In this document: in pieces, positions 1 through 8,335 of the stretch
Numbering within the stretch: the stretch's first letter is position 1
How the letters are laid out: each line of letters starts with the position of its first letter
NCBI GenBank assembly: GCA_900549345.1
Contig: UROC01000022.1
Span: 1 to 25,608, forward strand
From: an uncultured Collinsella sp.
GTDB lineage: Bacteria > Actinomycetota > Coriobacteriia > Coriobacteriales > Coriobacteriaceae
DNA length: 25,608 bases
Reading direction: 5' to 3'
Translations under genes and position numbers: made by a program
Notes under the pieces: generated by a model
Seen by the model: only the letters and a program-made list of their open reading frames with translations
What the model was told of the DNA's origin: nothing
The model's database searches: none

Positions 1-26
1 TACACGTGACGGTTTTCCGTCTATCC

Positions 27-47
27 AAAAGCGGCGACGCATCGCCG
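27..47 (-). terminator. Rho-independent terminator of the aldolase-PTS IIA unit
   Basis: On the minus strand a perfect 6-bp GC stem (CGGCGA / TCGCCG, loop TGCG, positions 32-47) is followed by CTTTT. It lies 13 bases after the stop codon of the PTS IIA gene, so it probably ends that transcript. The U-tract is short, so efficiency is uncertain. Confidence 0.55.
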
Positions 48-59
48 TGCCATTAAGGC

Positions 60-506
60 CTAAAAGAATGAACGCATGGTCTCCAAAACCTGCTCGGGCG
101 TATCGCATGCGCTGAGCTTGGCAACGCAGTCCTCGTCCTCGAACATCTGCGAAAGCTCCGCCAAGCAGCCAAGATGAGCCTTGGGGTCGGGTGCGCAAAT
201 ACCCACGAGCACGTGAACCGGATCGAAATCCTCGTGTCCAAACGCAACGGCTGGGTCAAGCGTGACGATACAGATTCCCGCTTCGCTCACATTGCCATCT
301 GCCTGAGCGTGGGGCATGGCGATGCCCTCTTCCAAGACCATATAGGGGCCGAATTTGTGAACCGATGAAATCATGGCGTCAACATAGCTCTGATCGCATT
401 TGCCAGCGTCTACGAGCAACTTACCGCATGCCCTGATCGCTTCCTCCCAGTCGGAGGCCTCGACGTGGCAGGCAACAAGCTCGGGCTTAAGAAGATCGGT
501 CAGCAT
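60..506 (-). CDS. PTS sugar transporter EIIA component (fructose/mannitol/ascorbate type)
   Basis: This 148-aa protein is a whole EIIA domain of the PTS type-2 (fructose/mannitol/ascorbate) fold. The family takes phosphate from HPr onto a histidine and passes it to an EIIB partner in the cytoplasm. The active-site motif GIAMPHA is at residues 61-67, making His66 the phosphorylation site, preceded by the family-typical FGPYMVL stretch. The start lies 9 bp after the stop of the upstream aldolase gene, so the two are probably one operon, with a terminator just downstream. No EIIB or EIIC gene is visible here, so the cognate permease must be elsewhere, or the protein is regulatory. The sequence looks closest to UlaC/SgaA-like EIIA proteins, but the substrate cannot be fixed from the sequence. 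Confidence 0.88.
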   Translation of the reverse strand: MLTDLLKPELVACHVEASDWEEAIRACGKLLVDAGKCDQSYVDAMISSVHKFGPYMVLEEGIAMPHAQADGNVSEAGICIVTLDPAVAFGHEDFDPVHVLVGICAPDPKAHLGCLAELSQMFEDEDCVAKLSACDTPEQVLETMRSFF

Positions 507-515
507 GCTCGTCCC

Positions 516-1226
516 CTACTCCTCGGGCAGGATATGAAAACCAAGCGCCTGAATGTCGCGGGCAAAACCCTTGACCGTATCAAGCGAGTACTCAAGCAAA
601 TCTTTCCCGAAATTCTTGCGCTTGGCAAGAAGGGCATTGGGGACCGTAATGATCTGGCATCCAACGGACTCCGCCTGGAAGATATTGAGGACCTCGCGCG
701 TAGACGCCCAGAGAACCTCGGCAGCAGGCTTAACGGCAGCCTTCTTTACGGACTCCGCCATGAGGGGCAGCGGATCGACGCCGGTATCGGCAATGCGACC
801 GGCGAAGATGGACAGAATAGAGGGGGTCTCAGCAGAGACGGCATCGACAAACTCGTCGACCTGTTCGGGCGTGAAGATCGTGGTGACATTCACCTTGATG
901 CCGTCGGCAGAAAGGCGCTTGACCAGCGCGGCAGTGGACTCACCCTTGGTGTTGAGCGCCGGGATCTTAACGTAGACGTTGTCTGCCCAGGTTGCGATCT
1001 CGCGAGCCTCGGCTTCCATACCTGCCTCGTCGTCGGCGAATACCTCAAAAGAGACCGACACATCAGTAATGTGCTCAAGAACCGTCTTGGCAAAAGCGCG
1101 GTAGTCGGTCACGCCGCCGGCCTTCATAAGGGAAGGATTGGTCGTGAAGCCCTGAACGTTGCCATTGTCATGCATGTCAAGCATGCCCTCGAGGTTAGCG
1201 CCGTCGGCAAACACCTTGATCGCCAT
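516..1226 (-). CDS. Transaldolase / fructose-6-phosphate aldolase family protein (TalC/MipB type)
   Basis: A 236-aa class I aldolase of the small transaldolase (FSA/TalC) subfamily, which cleaves or transfers three-carbon units on sugar phosphates in the cytoplasm. The N-terminus MAIKVFADGANL resembles the family's first strand. The Schiff-base lysine is expected at Lys87 in VYVKIP, with TTNPSL at 28-33 and VNVTTIFT near 113-120. Typical FSA proteins are about 220 aa, so the length fits. The ATG at 1226 was chosen because GAAAGGA lies just upstream and the protein starts at the conserved strand; a longer open frame to 1283 has no such site. It is the first gene of a two-gene unit with the PTS IIA gene and is divergent from a DeoR regulator, which suggests sugar-inducible expression. 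Family assignment cannot separate true transaldolase from F6P aldolase activity. Confidence 0.88.
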   Translation of the reverse strand: MAIKVFADGANLEGMLDMHDNGNVQGFTTNPSLMKAGGVTDYRAFAKTVLEHITDVSVSFEVFADDEAGMEAEAREIATWADNVYVKIPALNTKGESTAALVKRLSADGIKVNVTTIFTPEQVDEFVDAVSAETPSILSIFAGRIADTGVDPLPLMAESVKKAAVKPAAEVLWASTREVLNIFQAESVGCQIITVPNALLAKRKNFGKDLLEYSLDTVKGFARDIQALGFHILPEE

Positions 1227-1254
1227 GTTCGGTCCTTTCTCATCTAACACTATT

Positions 1255-1331
1255 GCTATCGAAAGCCTTCTTCTTTGTTTCAAAAGCTTTTCGGTTTTCT
1301 TTTATAAACTATTTCAAAAGCTATCGAAAGC
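1255..1331. promoter_or_regulatory. Repeated DeoR-like operator cluster and aldolase promoter region
   Basis: Two exact copies of GCTATCGAAAGC (1255-1266 and 1320-1331) bracket two exact copies of TTTCAAAAGCT (1278-1288 and 1312-1322). DeoR-family regulators typically bind repeated TTTC/GAAA elements, and this gap separates a DeoR gene from the divergent aldolase-PTS unit. On the minus strand TTGAAA (within 1278-1288) could serve as a -35 box about 17 bp from a weak GATAGC, so binding here would overlap the aldolase promoter. The rest of the 348-bp gap (1227-1574) is AT-rich and holds one further palindrome but no gene. Confidence 0.5.
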
Positions 1332-1523
1332 TCAATTGTCAACTTTCCGTGAACGGTCGAATATCGGGCGTGAACGTACTTCTTTTGGGCGGCACCTTCA
1401 GAATGAGACTCTTTATAGCCCGTTTACGTGCGAACTATCTGCTACGCATGCATTTGTGACATGCCATTCCGTTCTTTTGATTCATTCGAATTTGCCTTGT
1501 TCTTTTCATATCGATACGTTATA

Positions 1524-1538
1524 TTTCGATTACGAAAG
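1524..1538. promoter_or_regulatory. Palindromic operator-like site before the DeoR gene
   Basis: TTTCG-ATTA-CGAAA forms a near-perfect palindrome about 40 bp before the regulator start codon. It shares the TTTCG/CGAAA halves with the cluster at 1255-1331 and so is a candidate autoregulatory site. Confidence 0.4.
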
Positions 1539-1574
1539 GCGCATCTTTTACCTTTTGTTCAAAAGGAGCGGCAT

Positions 1575-2366
1575 ATGGCATCTACTTCAGACCTTTCACC
1601 GGCCGAGCGTCAGCGATTTATCATGAATTGGCTGGCCGAAAAGCCAAATATCTCGGTATCCGACATCGTTCGCCGTTTTTCGGTTTCGGAAGTCACCGCA
1701 CGGCACGACCTCATCTCGCTGGAATCCGAAGGCAAGCTGCGTCGCGTACGCGGCGGAGCGGTATCGCTTTCTCGCTCCAACGCAATCTCGTATCCCGAGG
1801 AGCGCATCAATGTCCAAGTCGAGGCCAAGGAGGCCATCGCCGCAACCGCAGCAACTCTTGTTGATGATGGCGATGTTCTGGTAATTGATATCGGCACCAC
1901 AGGCTTTTACTTCGCTAAGGCCCTCATGGACAAGCGTGAGATCACCATTATCACCGGCGATCTTGCAATCGCGAACTACGCCAGCTTCAATCTCCCCAAT
2001 GCTTCGGTAGTGCTGCTGGGCGGCTCCGTGCGCAAGGGGCACCTCTATCTCGCGGGCGCACTGACGCTCGACTGCATGAGCAAACTACATGCCGACAAGG
2101 CGTTTGTCAGTGCCGACGGATTCCACCCCGACCACGGCTTTACCGTCGAGCACGACTTCTCGGCCATGATCAAGCATATGTACCTTACCAACTCAAACCA
2201 GGGCTACATGATGGTTGACCAGGGAAAGTTCAACAAAACCAGTTTTTATCAGTCCGCGCAGATCGATGACCTCGACGGCATCATCGTTGATGGAGACGAC
2301 GAGGGCATCATGACGGCGGCGATCGAGAGCAGTCGCAGTCATCCCAAGCTCTATATTGCAAAATAG
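1575..2366 (+). CDS. DeoR/GlpR family transcriptional regulator of sugar metabolism
   Basis: A 263-aa cytoplasmic repressor-type protein. Residues ~12-63 form the DeoR winged helix-turn-helix (ISVSDIVRRFSVSEVTARHDL, then the wing GKLRRVRGGAV). Residues ~80-235 form the DeoRC sugar-phosphate effector domain, with DIGTTG at 105-110 where family members have D-x-GTT, and LLGGSVRKGHLYLAG. The ATG at 1575 was chosen because AAAAGGAG lies 6 bp upstream and MASTSDLSPAERQ matches the usual N-terminus; the frame stays open further upstream without a site. It is divergent from the aldolase-PTS IIA genes, and the shared gap holds repeated TTTC/GAAAG motifs. It therefore probably senses a sugar phosphate handled by those genes and represses them and possibly itself. 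The effector is unknown. Confidence 0.9.
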   Translation: MASTSDLSPAERQRFIMNWLAEKPNISVSDIVRRFSVSEVTARHDLISLESEGKLRRVRGGAVSLSRSNAISYPEERINVQVEAKEAIAATAATLVDDGDVLVIDIGTTGFYFAKALMDKREITIITGDLAIANYASFNLPNASVVLLGGSVRKGHLYLAGALTLDCMSKLHADKAFVSADGFHPDHGFTVEHDFSAMIKHMYLTNSNQGYMMVDQGKFNKTSFYQSAQIDDLDGIIVDGDDEGIMTAAIESSRSHPKLYIAK

Positions 2367-2369
2367 CTC

Positions 2370-2410
2370 AAATGGCCGGGTCGCCCCCACTGCGGGCGAC
2401 CCGGCCATTT
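2370..2410. terminator. Bidirectional terminator between DeoR gene and HAD hydrolase
   Basis: A perfect 17-bp inverted repeat (2370-2386 with 2394-2410; arms AAATGGCCGGGTCGCCC) with a 7-nt loop sits between two convergent stop codons. A-rich and T-rich ends on both sides give each strand a U-tract, so it can end transcripts from both genes. Confidence 0.9.
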
Positions 2411-2411
2411 A

Positions 2412-3239
2412 TTAAATCAACCCAAAATGCTGCATCGCTGTGACGGTACCGTCGTGTGCGACATCGTCGGTCACGTAGTCGGCGAGCGCCTTGACTTCGG
2501 GCATGGCGTTGCCCATGGCGACAGCTGTCTCGACCGCAGCGAGCATACCCAGGTCGTTGCCCGAATCGCCAAAGCCAAAGGTGCGCGCATTTCCCGCGCG
2601 ACCCAGATACTCCAGCGCCCGCGCCACGCCCACGCCCTTGTCGATGCCCTTGGGGCTCAGCTCGCGATTCTGACCACCGGTGTTGCACAGCTCAAACTCG
2701 CGCTCGATAAAGCCGTCATCGTTGGCTACGCGAGCCAGGTCGCACGCGTTAATGCACACCTTGCCTACGCGCAAGCGGCCATCGACGCGCATCTGATCAA
2801 CGCCATGCACCACGCCGGCGCCTAGCAGAAATGACTGTTCGACACCAACTGGCTCAAGTGAATAGGTGGCACCGTTCGTCTCGAACAACGCCTCGCCGCC
2901 CGCCACAGTAATGCGACGCGCGAGCTCCTCAACAATGTCCTCGTCAATGCAGTCCTCGTGTGCCACGCGGCCCTCGACCTCTAGCGTGGCCCCCGCCATG
3001 GCAACGATACCCGCCGGGTTCAGCGCGCGCAGGCCATCGGCAATCAGCCACAAGGGGCGACCCGTGCAGATAAATGCCTTGTGCCCCGCATCGCGCAAAC
3101 GGTGAAATGCCTCGATAACCGCCCGCGAGGGACGCACCGCCGTAAAGTCCTTATCGGTCATATCGTCGGGATCGAACGACGTCAGCGTGCCGTCCACGTC
3201 AAAAAAGAGCACAGCGGGTTCGGGACACGCATCAATCAT
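2412..3239 (-). CDS. Cof-type HAD-IIB family hydrolase (sugar phosphatase-like)
   Basis: A 275-aa haloacid dehalogenase superfamily phosphatase with the C2-cap (Cof/YidA-like) arrangement. All four motifs are present: DVDGT (Asp14 nucleophile, Asp16 acid/base), ICTGRP with Thr59, SPKGIDKG with Lys197, and GFGDSGND with Asp225/Asp229 for magnesium. Proteins of this group usually dephosphorylate sugar phosphates or flavin/pyridoxal phosphates in the cytoplasm; the substrate cannot be inferred. The ATG at 3239 was chosen because AAAGGA lies about 7 bp upstream and the catalytic strand follows immediately; an upstream in-frame start at 3275 has weaker support. It is convergent with the DeoR gene and divergent from the rRNA methyltransferase gene. 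Confidence 0.88.
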   Translation of the reverse strand: MIDACPEPAVLFFDVDGTLTSFDPDDMTDKDFTAVRPSRAVIEAFHRLRDAGHKAFICTGRPLWLIADGLRALNPAGIVAMAGATLEVEGRVAHEDCIDEDIVEELARRITVAGGEALFETNGATYSLEPVGVEQSFLLGAGVVHGVDQMRVDGRLRVGKVCINACDLARVANDDGFIEREFELCNTGGQNRELSPKGIDKGVGVARALEYLGRAGNARTFGFGDSGNDLGMLAAVETAVAMGNAMPEVKALADYVTDDVAHDGTVTAMQHFGLI

Positions 3240-3281
3240 ATGGGTTCCTTTCGAGGATAAGGGCAAACGAAGCATCCATCA

Positions 3282-3287
3282 TATAAT
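3282..3287 (+). promoter_or_regulatory. -10 box of the rRNA methyltransferase gene
   Basis: A consensus TATAAT lies 27 bp before the start codon in the short divergent gap (3240-3314). No clear -35 is visible at the right distance. The implied leader is about 20 nt and contains the AGAGG ribosome site. Confidence 0.5.
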
Positions 3288-3314
3288 GGAGCGACGCAAC
3301 CAGAGAGGTCACCC

Positions 3315-5867
3315 ATGGAATTTTACGCAAGCTGCCCCGAGGGCTTTGAGTCCGCACTCGCCGATGAGCTTAAACGCCTCGGACTTTCGCATGTTCGCCG
3401 GCTGAAGGGCCGCGCTACATTTGAGGGCGAGCTCGAAGAAGGCTACCGCGCCTGTCTGTGGTCGCGCCTGGCGAGCCGCGTGTTCGTGGTGCTCAGGCGC
3501 TTTGAGGCGCAGAATGCCGATGAACTGTACGATGCCGTTTACGACATTGCCTGGGAAAACATCGTCCGCTGCGGCGCCACCATTGCCATCACTGCCCGTG
3601 GTGTGACCGAGCAGCTGCGCAACACGCGCTTCTCTGCCCTGCGCGCCAAGGACGCATTGTGCGATCGCCTGGCCGAGACCACAGGCCGTCGCGCCGATGT
3701 CGATGCTGCCGACCCCGATGTCCACCTGCTGCTTTCGCTACGCCAGCGCCGTGCGAGCATAAGCCTGGACCTTTCGGGCGACCCGCTGTTCAAGCGCCTG
3801 CCGCCCGCCGCGACTCGCGCCGGCGAGGGCGCGCACGTGCTACGCCCCGACTACGCCGCCCTGGTGTTGGCGCAGGTCGGCTGGACCGCGCTGTGCGAGC
3901 GCGAGCTGACGGCCGACGACTACGAAAACGAGGCCCTACCTACGCTGATCGACGCCTCGTGCGCCGGCGGCGGCCTGCTGCTGGAGGCCGTGAACATCCT
4001 GACCGACCGCGCCCCGGGCGCCGCACGCGAGCGCTGGGGCTTTGAGGGCTGGCAGCTGCACGATGCCGCCCTATGGGAGCAGTTGCTTGCCGAGGCACGA
4101 GAGCGCGAGGCGGCAGCGCGCGAGCGCCAGGCACGCATCGTCGCCGTGGACATTGACCCTGCCGCCCGCAAGACCGCCGAGCGCATGGCCAAGTGCGCCG
4201 GTTACAAGCGCTTTGTCGATTTTTGCGCCGCCAAGCCCGCCACCGTGCTGGACCATGCGGGCGCTGTCGCCGGCGCCGCCCTCGTCGCGGATACGACCGA
4301 GACACCGCTGTCGCTTATGCATGACGCCATGACGCTGGTCGGCGAGCTGCGCCGCGCGCCCGAGCTTGCTTCGGCACCGGTCGCCGCGCTCACCCGCGAC
4401 GGCCTGCTGGCCCGCGCGCTCCATGCCGAGCCCGCGCGCTCCATTGCCGTCATGCCCAACAACGAAGAGGCGACTATCGAGGTTTGGCCCTCGCTCGACC
4501 ACGCCGCCGCAGCGTTTGAGGCTGCGACCAGCGCGGATGCCGAGGCCGAGGTTGCGGATGCCAACGACGTCATCAGCGACGAAGCCGCCAGCACCCCCAT
4601 GCCCGAACCTGCCGCCACGCTCGACCTGGGCGACGGCAAGCCGCTGCCCGTGCTCATCCCCGAATCCGAGCAGTTCGCCAACCGCCTGCGCCGCAAGTGG
4701 GCCAAGCGCGAGGGCGTGAGCTGCTACCGCGTCTACGATGCCGACCTGTCCGACTACTCCGCCGCCATCGATCTGTACGAGGGTTGCCCGCAGACGCCGG
4801 GCCGCTGGCTCGTCATCGCCGAATACGCCGCGCCCAAGACCATCGACCCCGCACTGGCCCAGGCCCGCATGCTCGACATTCTGGCCATCGCGCCGCGCAT
4901 CCTAGATGTTCCCGCCGAGCACGTGCACGCCAAGGCCCGCATGCGTTCGCGCGGCGGCTCGCAGTACGGTAAGCAGGGCGCCGGCAAGGGCGGCTCGGGC
5001 GAACGCGCCAACATTGCGCGCCGTCGCCTACCGCTCATCGAGGAAGGCGGCCTCACCTTTGCCGTCAACTTTGACGACTACCTGGACGTGGGCATCTTCT
5101 TGGACCACCGCGTCACGCGCAATCTGGTGCGCGAGCACGCCAAGCAGGCGCGCCGCTTCCTCAACCTGTTTGCCTACACCGGCACTGCCACCTGCTATGC
5201 GGCAGACAGCGGCGTCGAGGAGACCGTGACGGTCGACCTCTCCAACACCTATCTGGACTGGGCCGAGCGCAACATGCGCCAGAACGGCTTTGTGGGGCCT
5301 CAGCATCATTTTGTGCGCGACGACGTGCTCGCCTGGATTCGCGACCAGCGCCAGACGCGCAACCGCTGGGACCTGATCTTTGTCGACCCGCCCACGTTCT
5401 CGAACTCGTCCAAGATGGGCCGTCGCACCTGGGATGTTCAGCGCGACCATGTTGAGCTTTTGGCCGGCGTATCGCGCCTGCTCGCGCAGGGCGGCCATGC
5501 CATCTTTAGCTGCAACCTGCGCGGTTTCCGCCCCGAGACGCGCAAGCTCGCGCGCGCAGGCGTGGTGCTGGAGGACATTACGGAGCAGACCATCCCCGAG
5601 GATTTCGCGCGCAACCAGAAGGTGCACCACTGCTACATCGTGCGCCGCCTGCCCATCGAGGACGCCATGGCCGAGGTCGGCTTTAGCGCCGAGGAAATTG
5701 CTGAGCGCGTCGAGGAACTGCGCAACCCCGGAGCCCGCAAGCCTCGCGCAGCATCGCCCGCGCACGCGCAGGCCGGCGTCCGAGGACCGCACGGCGACGA
5801 CAAGCCCGCCTGCTCAGGCAAGCCCAAAAAGAAGAAGTTCTACGCCAGCAAGCCCAAGGGCAAATAA
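3315..5867 (+). CDS. rlmKL: Bifunctional 23S rRNA guanine methyltransferase, RlmK/RlmL type
   Basis: An 850-aa fusion of two Rossmann methyltransferases. In the family the N-terminal half (RlmL) makes m2G2445 and the C-terminal half (RlmK) makes m7G2069 of 23S rRNA. Visible order: N-terminal ferredoxin-like and THUMP region (~1-155); first SAM fold with a weak motif I (IDASCAGGG, ~212-220) and VDID (278-281); a linker rich in Ala/Glu/Asp (~400-445); then the RlmK part with intact NLFAYTGT (617-624) and DPPTFSNS (691-698). The NPPY catalytic motif expected in the RlmL half near residues 320-330 is not present; LVADTTETPLS occupies that place. The C-terminus is a basic tail (KPKKKKFYASKPKGK) that may bind RNA. 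The ATG is preceded by AGAGG. The identity is firm, but RlmL activity is doubtful. Confidence 0.88.
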   Translation: MEFYASCPEGFESALADELKRLGLSHVRRLKGRATFEGELEEGYRACLWSRLASRVFVVLRRFEAQNADELYDAVYDIAWENIVRCGATIAITARGVTEQLRNTRFSALRAKDALCDRLAETTGRRADVDAADPDVHLLLSLRQRRASISLDLSGDPLFKRLPPAATRAGEGAHVLRPDYAALVLAQVGWTALCERELTADDYENEALPTLIDASCAGGGLLLEAVNILTDRAPGAARERWGFEGWQLHDAALWEQLLAEAREREAAARERQARIVAVDIDPAARKTAERMAKCAGYKRFVDFCAAKPATVLDHAGAVAGAALVADTTETPLSLMHDAMTLVGELRRAPELASAPVAALTRDGLLARALHAEPARSIAVMPNNEEATIEVWPSLDHAAAAFEAATSADAEAEVADANDVISDEAASTPMPEPAATLDLGDGKPLPVLIPESEQFANRLRRKWAKREGVSCYRVYDADLSDYSAAIDLYEGCPQTPGRWLVIAEYAAPKTIDPALAQARMLDILAIAPRILDVPAEHVHAKARMRSRGGSQYGKQGAGKGGSGERANIARRRLPLIEEGGLTFAVNFDDYLDVGIFLDHRVTRNLVREHAKQARRFLNLFAYTGTATCYAADSGVEETVTVDLSNTYLDWAERNMRQNGFVGPQHHFVRDDVLAWIRDQRQTRNRWDLIFVDPPTFSNSSKMGRRTWDVQRDHVELLAGVSRLLAQGGHAIFSCNLRGFRPETRKLARAGVVLEDITEQTIPEDFARNQKVHHCYIVRRLPIEDAMAEVGFSAEEIAERVEELRNPGARKPRAASPAHAQAGVRGPHGDDKPACSGKPKKKKFYASKPKGK

Positions 5868-5871
5868 ACAA

Positions 5872-5938
5872 AGTTGCGGTGGAATAGTCCCTAAAAATGC
5901 CTGGTAAAGGCCCAAACAGGAACTATTTCACCGCAACT
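5872..5938. terminator. Long imperfect hairpin between convergent genes (GGGAC-core palindrome 1)
   Basis: Arms of 21 nt (5872-5892 and 5918-5938, starting AGTTGCGGTG) pair with only two non-Watson-Crick positions, one of them a G-T wobble. The loop carries a small GCCT/AGGC hairpin. It starts 4 bp after the rRNA methyltransferase stop and ends 24 bp before the response regulator stop. On the minus strand the right side is followed by CTTTGTTTATTT, so it can terminate the regulator transcript. Confidence 0.6.
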
Positions 5939-5962
5939 CATATTGGGATGATGGTTGGCGAT

Positions 5963-6676
5963 CTAGCCTTGGATGACCAGGCGGTAGCCGATGCCCACGT
6001 GCGTTTGGATATAGTGCGGGTGCGCGGGATCGGACTCGATCTTTTTGCGCAGCGTACCCATAAAGACGCGCAGGCTCGCCAGGTCGCTCTTGGTCGCCGT
6101 GCCCCAGATCTCGTGCAGGATAAATTGGTGCGTCAGCACCTTGTCGGCGTTGTGTGCCAGCAGGCACAAGAGCTTGTACTCGATCGGCGTCAGATGCAGT
6201 TCCTCGCCATCCATCGTGGCGATGCCGGCATCAAAATCGATATGCAACTCGCCGGTATCGAACGAGCCCTCGGAGACAACACCGCCCGCCTGCGCATACG
6301 AAAGGCGCCTGAGCGTGGTGCGAATGCGCGCGAGCAGCTCCTCGACCGAAAACGGCTTAGTCAGGTAGTCATCGGCGCCGGCATCGAGCGCTCGGATCTT
6401 GTCCGCGTCCTCGCTGCGTGCCGAGACCACGATGATCGGCATGCCCGACCACGCGCGCACCGACTCCACCACCTTGACGCCGTCCATATCGGGCAGGCCC
6501 AGATCGAGCAGCACAATGCTCGGCGCCTGCGACGAAGCGGCGGCGATGGCGGCGTGGGCGGTCTCCACAGCCATATGGCGCAAACCGTGCGCCTCGAGCG
6601 CGGCAACGATAAGGTTGCGGACGGCGGGATCGTCCTCAACGACCAAGATAAGCGGTTTCACAGCAGAGTTCGGCAC
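5963..6676 (-). CDS. OmpR/PhoB-family response regulator, KdpE-like
   Basis: A 237-aa two-component regulator. The receiver domain (~8-125) has the acidic pair at 15-16 (VVEDD), the phospho-acceptor Asp58 in LLDLGLPDMDG, and Lys107 in the TKPFS motif. The DNA-binding winged helix (~140-235) ends with the typical VGIGYRL. Sequence style and genomic partners point to KdpE, the regulator of potassium uptake. A GTG start at 6676 is preferred: AAGGAG lies 7 bp upstream and the kinase stop (6681) overlaps this site, giving a 4-bp gap and translational coupling. ATG codons further upstream would lie inside the kinase gene. It likely acts on the nearby kup promoter, but no target is proven here. Confidence 0.87.
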   Translation of the reverse strand: MPNSAVKPLILVVEDDPAVRNLIVAALEAHGLRHMAVETAHAAIAAASSQAPSIVLLDLGLPDMDGVKVVESVRAWSGMPIIVVSARSEDADKIRALDAGADDYLTKPFSVEELLARIRTTLRRLSYAQAGGVVSEGSFDTGELHIDFDAGIATMDGEELHLTPIEYKLLCLLAHNADKVLTHQFILHEIWGTATKSDLASLRVFMGTLRKKIESDPAHPHYIQTHVGIGYRLVIQG

Positions 6677-6680
6677 AGTG

Positions 6681-8306
6681 TTACTCCTTATCAAACGAAA
6701 CATCGGCGGCAGGAAGCTCAATCGTAAAGACAGAGCCGTGCGGGTCCGCCGCGGCAACCCCTATGCTACCGCCATGCGCCAGCGCAATGGAGCGGCAGAG
6801 CGAAAGCCCCAGACCCACACTGCGGCAGCTATCGGCTAGGCCATGGTTGGCGATATAGAACGACTCAAAGATTCGCTCGCGGTCCTCGGGCGCAATGCCC
6901 GGGCCGTCATCGGCAACCGAGCACGCCACGCATCCATCATGGACGCCAATCGAGATCACGATATGCGAGCCTGCGGGCGTATAGGTAATGGCGTTGTTCA
7001 CCAGATTGACCACCAGCTGCACCATCAGGCGCGCGTCGACGTTGACGAGCGCCGGCTCATCGCACGCCACTACCTTAAGGTCGTGCTCACGTACGGCCGG
7101 GTTTACGTGGCGCAGCGCCTCCTCGACGATATCGTCCATGAGCTCGAGCGTGGTCGACAGATGCATGCCGCCGCCCTCGAGCTTGGTAATGGCGAGCAGG
7201 TTCTCGACGGTGGCGTTGAGCCATTGCGCGTCCGAGCGAATGGATAGGAGCAGGCCGCGGCGCGTCTGGTCGTCGAGCACGGCCGTGCCAGTCGAGCCCT
7301 GGTCGAGCAACACGTCGGCATTGCCCGAGATACTGGTAAGCGGCGTGCGCAGATCGTGCGAGATGGAGCGCAGCAAGTTGGCACGCAGCTGCTCGTTTTT
7401 AGCGAGCACCGCCGCCTCCTCGCGGGCCTCCATGGCGCGGGCGCGATCGAGAGCCAGCTCGCCTTCGCTCACGATGGCATCGGCAAGCGTCCGCTCCTCG
7501 GGCGTCAGCGCATCGGGCTCGGCGACAATGGCGAACACCCCCACCACCGAGGCGGGATCGCCCGCGCGCACCATGGTGTCGCCCGAGCGCACGGTCAGGT
7601 ATATGCCGTAGAACGCCGAGGCACCATAGGTGGCATCGAGCGGCGTTCCCACATAGGCGGACGCCGAGAGCCGCGGCGGCATCTGCGGCGCCAGCTGGTG
7701 TACCGGCGCGGCATCGCCCACGGCCGTGTACGTCGTGCGCGGCAGCAGGTCATCGTTATCGGCATCGGCGCTATACCACACGACCGGACAGTCCGAAAGA
7801 CGCGCCAGCTGCGTTGCCATAGCGTGCACAATCTGTTGCTGATCGCCACACCGCTGCAGCATGCGGTTGGTCTCGAGCACCATCTGCGTGCGACGGTCGC
7901 TGGCGGCAGCCTGTGCCAAGGCGCGGCGCAGGGCCAACGCAATCGAGCTCGATACGAGCGAGACCGCAAACATGATAAAGAACATGCCGGGATAGACGCG
8001 GTCGATAAACGACAGCGCGTAGCGCGGGTCGACAAACAAGAAGTTGTAGAGCGCCACGGCGGCAGCCGAGCTCAGCAGGCAGTACAGGCGGCTCCAGGTA
8101 AAGAAAGCGCACAGCTGCACGGCGAACACATAGACGATCATGATGCTCGGCGCGAGCCCCGGATGGTCGAGCAGCGCGCCCACAATCGTTGCCGCGGCTA
8201 GCAGCCCCGCCGATACGCAGGCGTCATACAGAGGGCTGCGACGCGTCAGCGTTGTACGCCGCCACCAAAAGTTCTCGGCAATATCGCCGTCCGCACGGAC
8301 ATCCAT
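6681..8306 (-). CDS. Sensor histidine kinase, short KdpD-like (DUF4118-GAF-HisKA-HATPase)
   Basis: A 541-aa membrane kinase. Residues ~28-128 hold four hydrophobic segments matching the KdpD membrane domain (DUF4118 type). A GAF-like region spans ~140-290, HisKA has SISHDLRTPL (His317), and the ATPase domain has the N box (LVNNAITYT), DDGPGI (466-471) and GLGLSLC (498-504). Full-length KdpD is about 900 aa with an N-terminal KdpD and universal-stress-protein domain; both are absent, and the protein starts just before the membrane part. The open frame and the region upstream show no remnant of them. It phosphorylates the regulator encoded 4 bp downstream. The stimulus is presumably potassium or osmotic status, by analogy only. 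The ATG at 8306 has a purine-rich GAGAGGGG upstream. Confidence 0.87.
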   Translation of the reverse strand: MDVRADGDIAENFWWRRTTLTRRSPLYDACVSAGLLAAATIVGALLDHPGLAPSIMIVYVFAVQLCAFFTWSRLYCLLSSAAAVALYNFLFVDPRYALSFIDRVYPGMFFIMFAVSLVSSSIALALRRALAQAAASDRRTQMVLETNRMLQRCGDQQQIVHAMATQLARLSDCPVVWYSADADNDDLLPRTTYTAVGDAAPVHQLAPQMPPRLSASAYVGTPLDATYGASAFYGIYLTVRSGDTMVRAGDPASVVGVFAIVAEPDALTPEERTLADAIVSEGELALDRARAMEAREEAAVLAKNEQLRANLLRSISHDLRTPLTSISGNADVLLDQGSTGTAVLDDQTRRGLLLSIRSDAQWLNATVENLLAITKLEGGGMHLSTTLELMDDIVEEALRHVNPAVREHDLKVVACDEPALVNVDARLMVQLVVNLVNNAITYTPAGSHIVISIGVHDGCVACSVADDGPGIAPEDRERIFESFYIANHGLADSCRSVGLGLSLCRSIALAHGGSIGVAAADPHGSVFTIELPAADVSFDKE

Positions 8307-8335
8307 CAGCGCCCCGCCCCTCTCTCAAAAACAAA

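Noticed and set aside
465..1247. 260-codon open frame on the plus strand opposite the aldolase
   Set aside because: Antisense shadow; the minus-strand aldolase has a clear family sequence and start.
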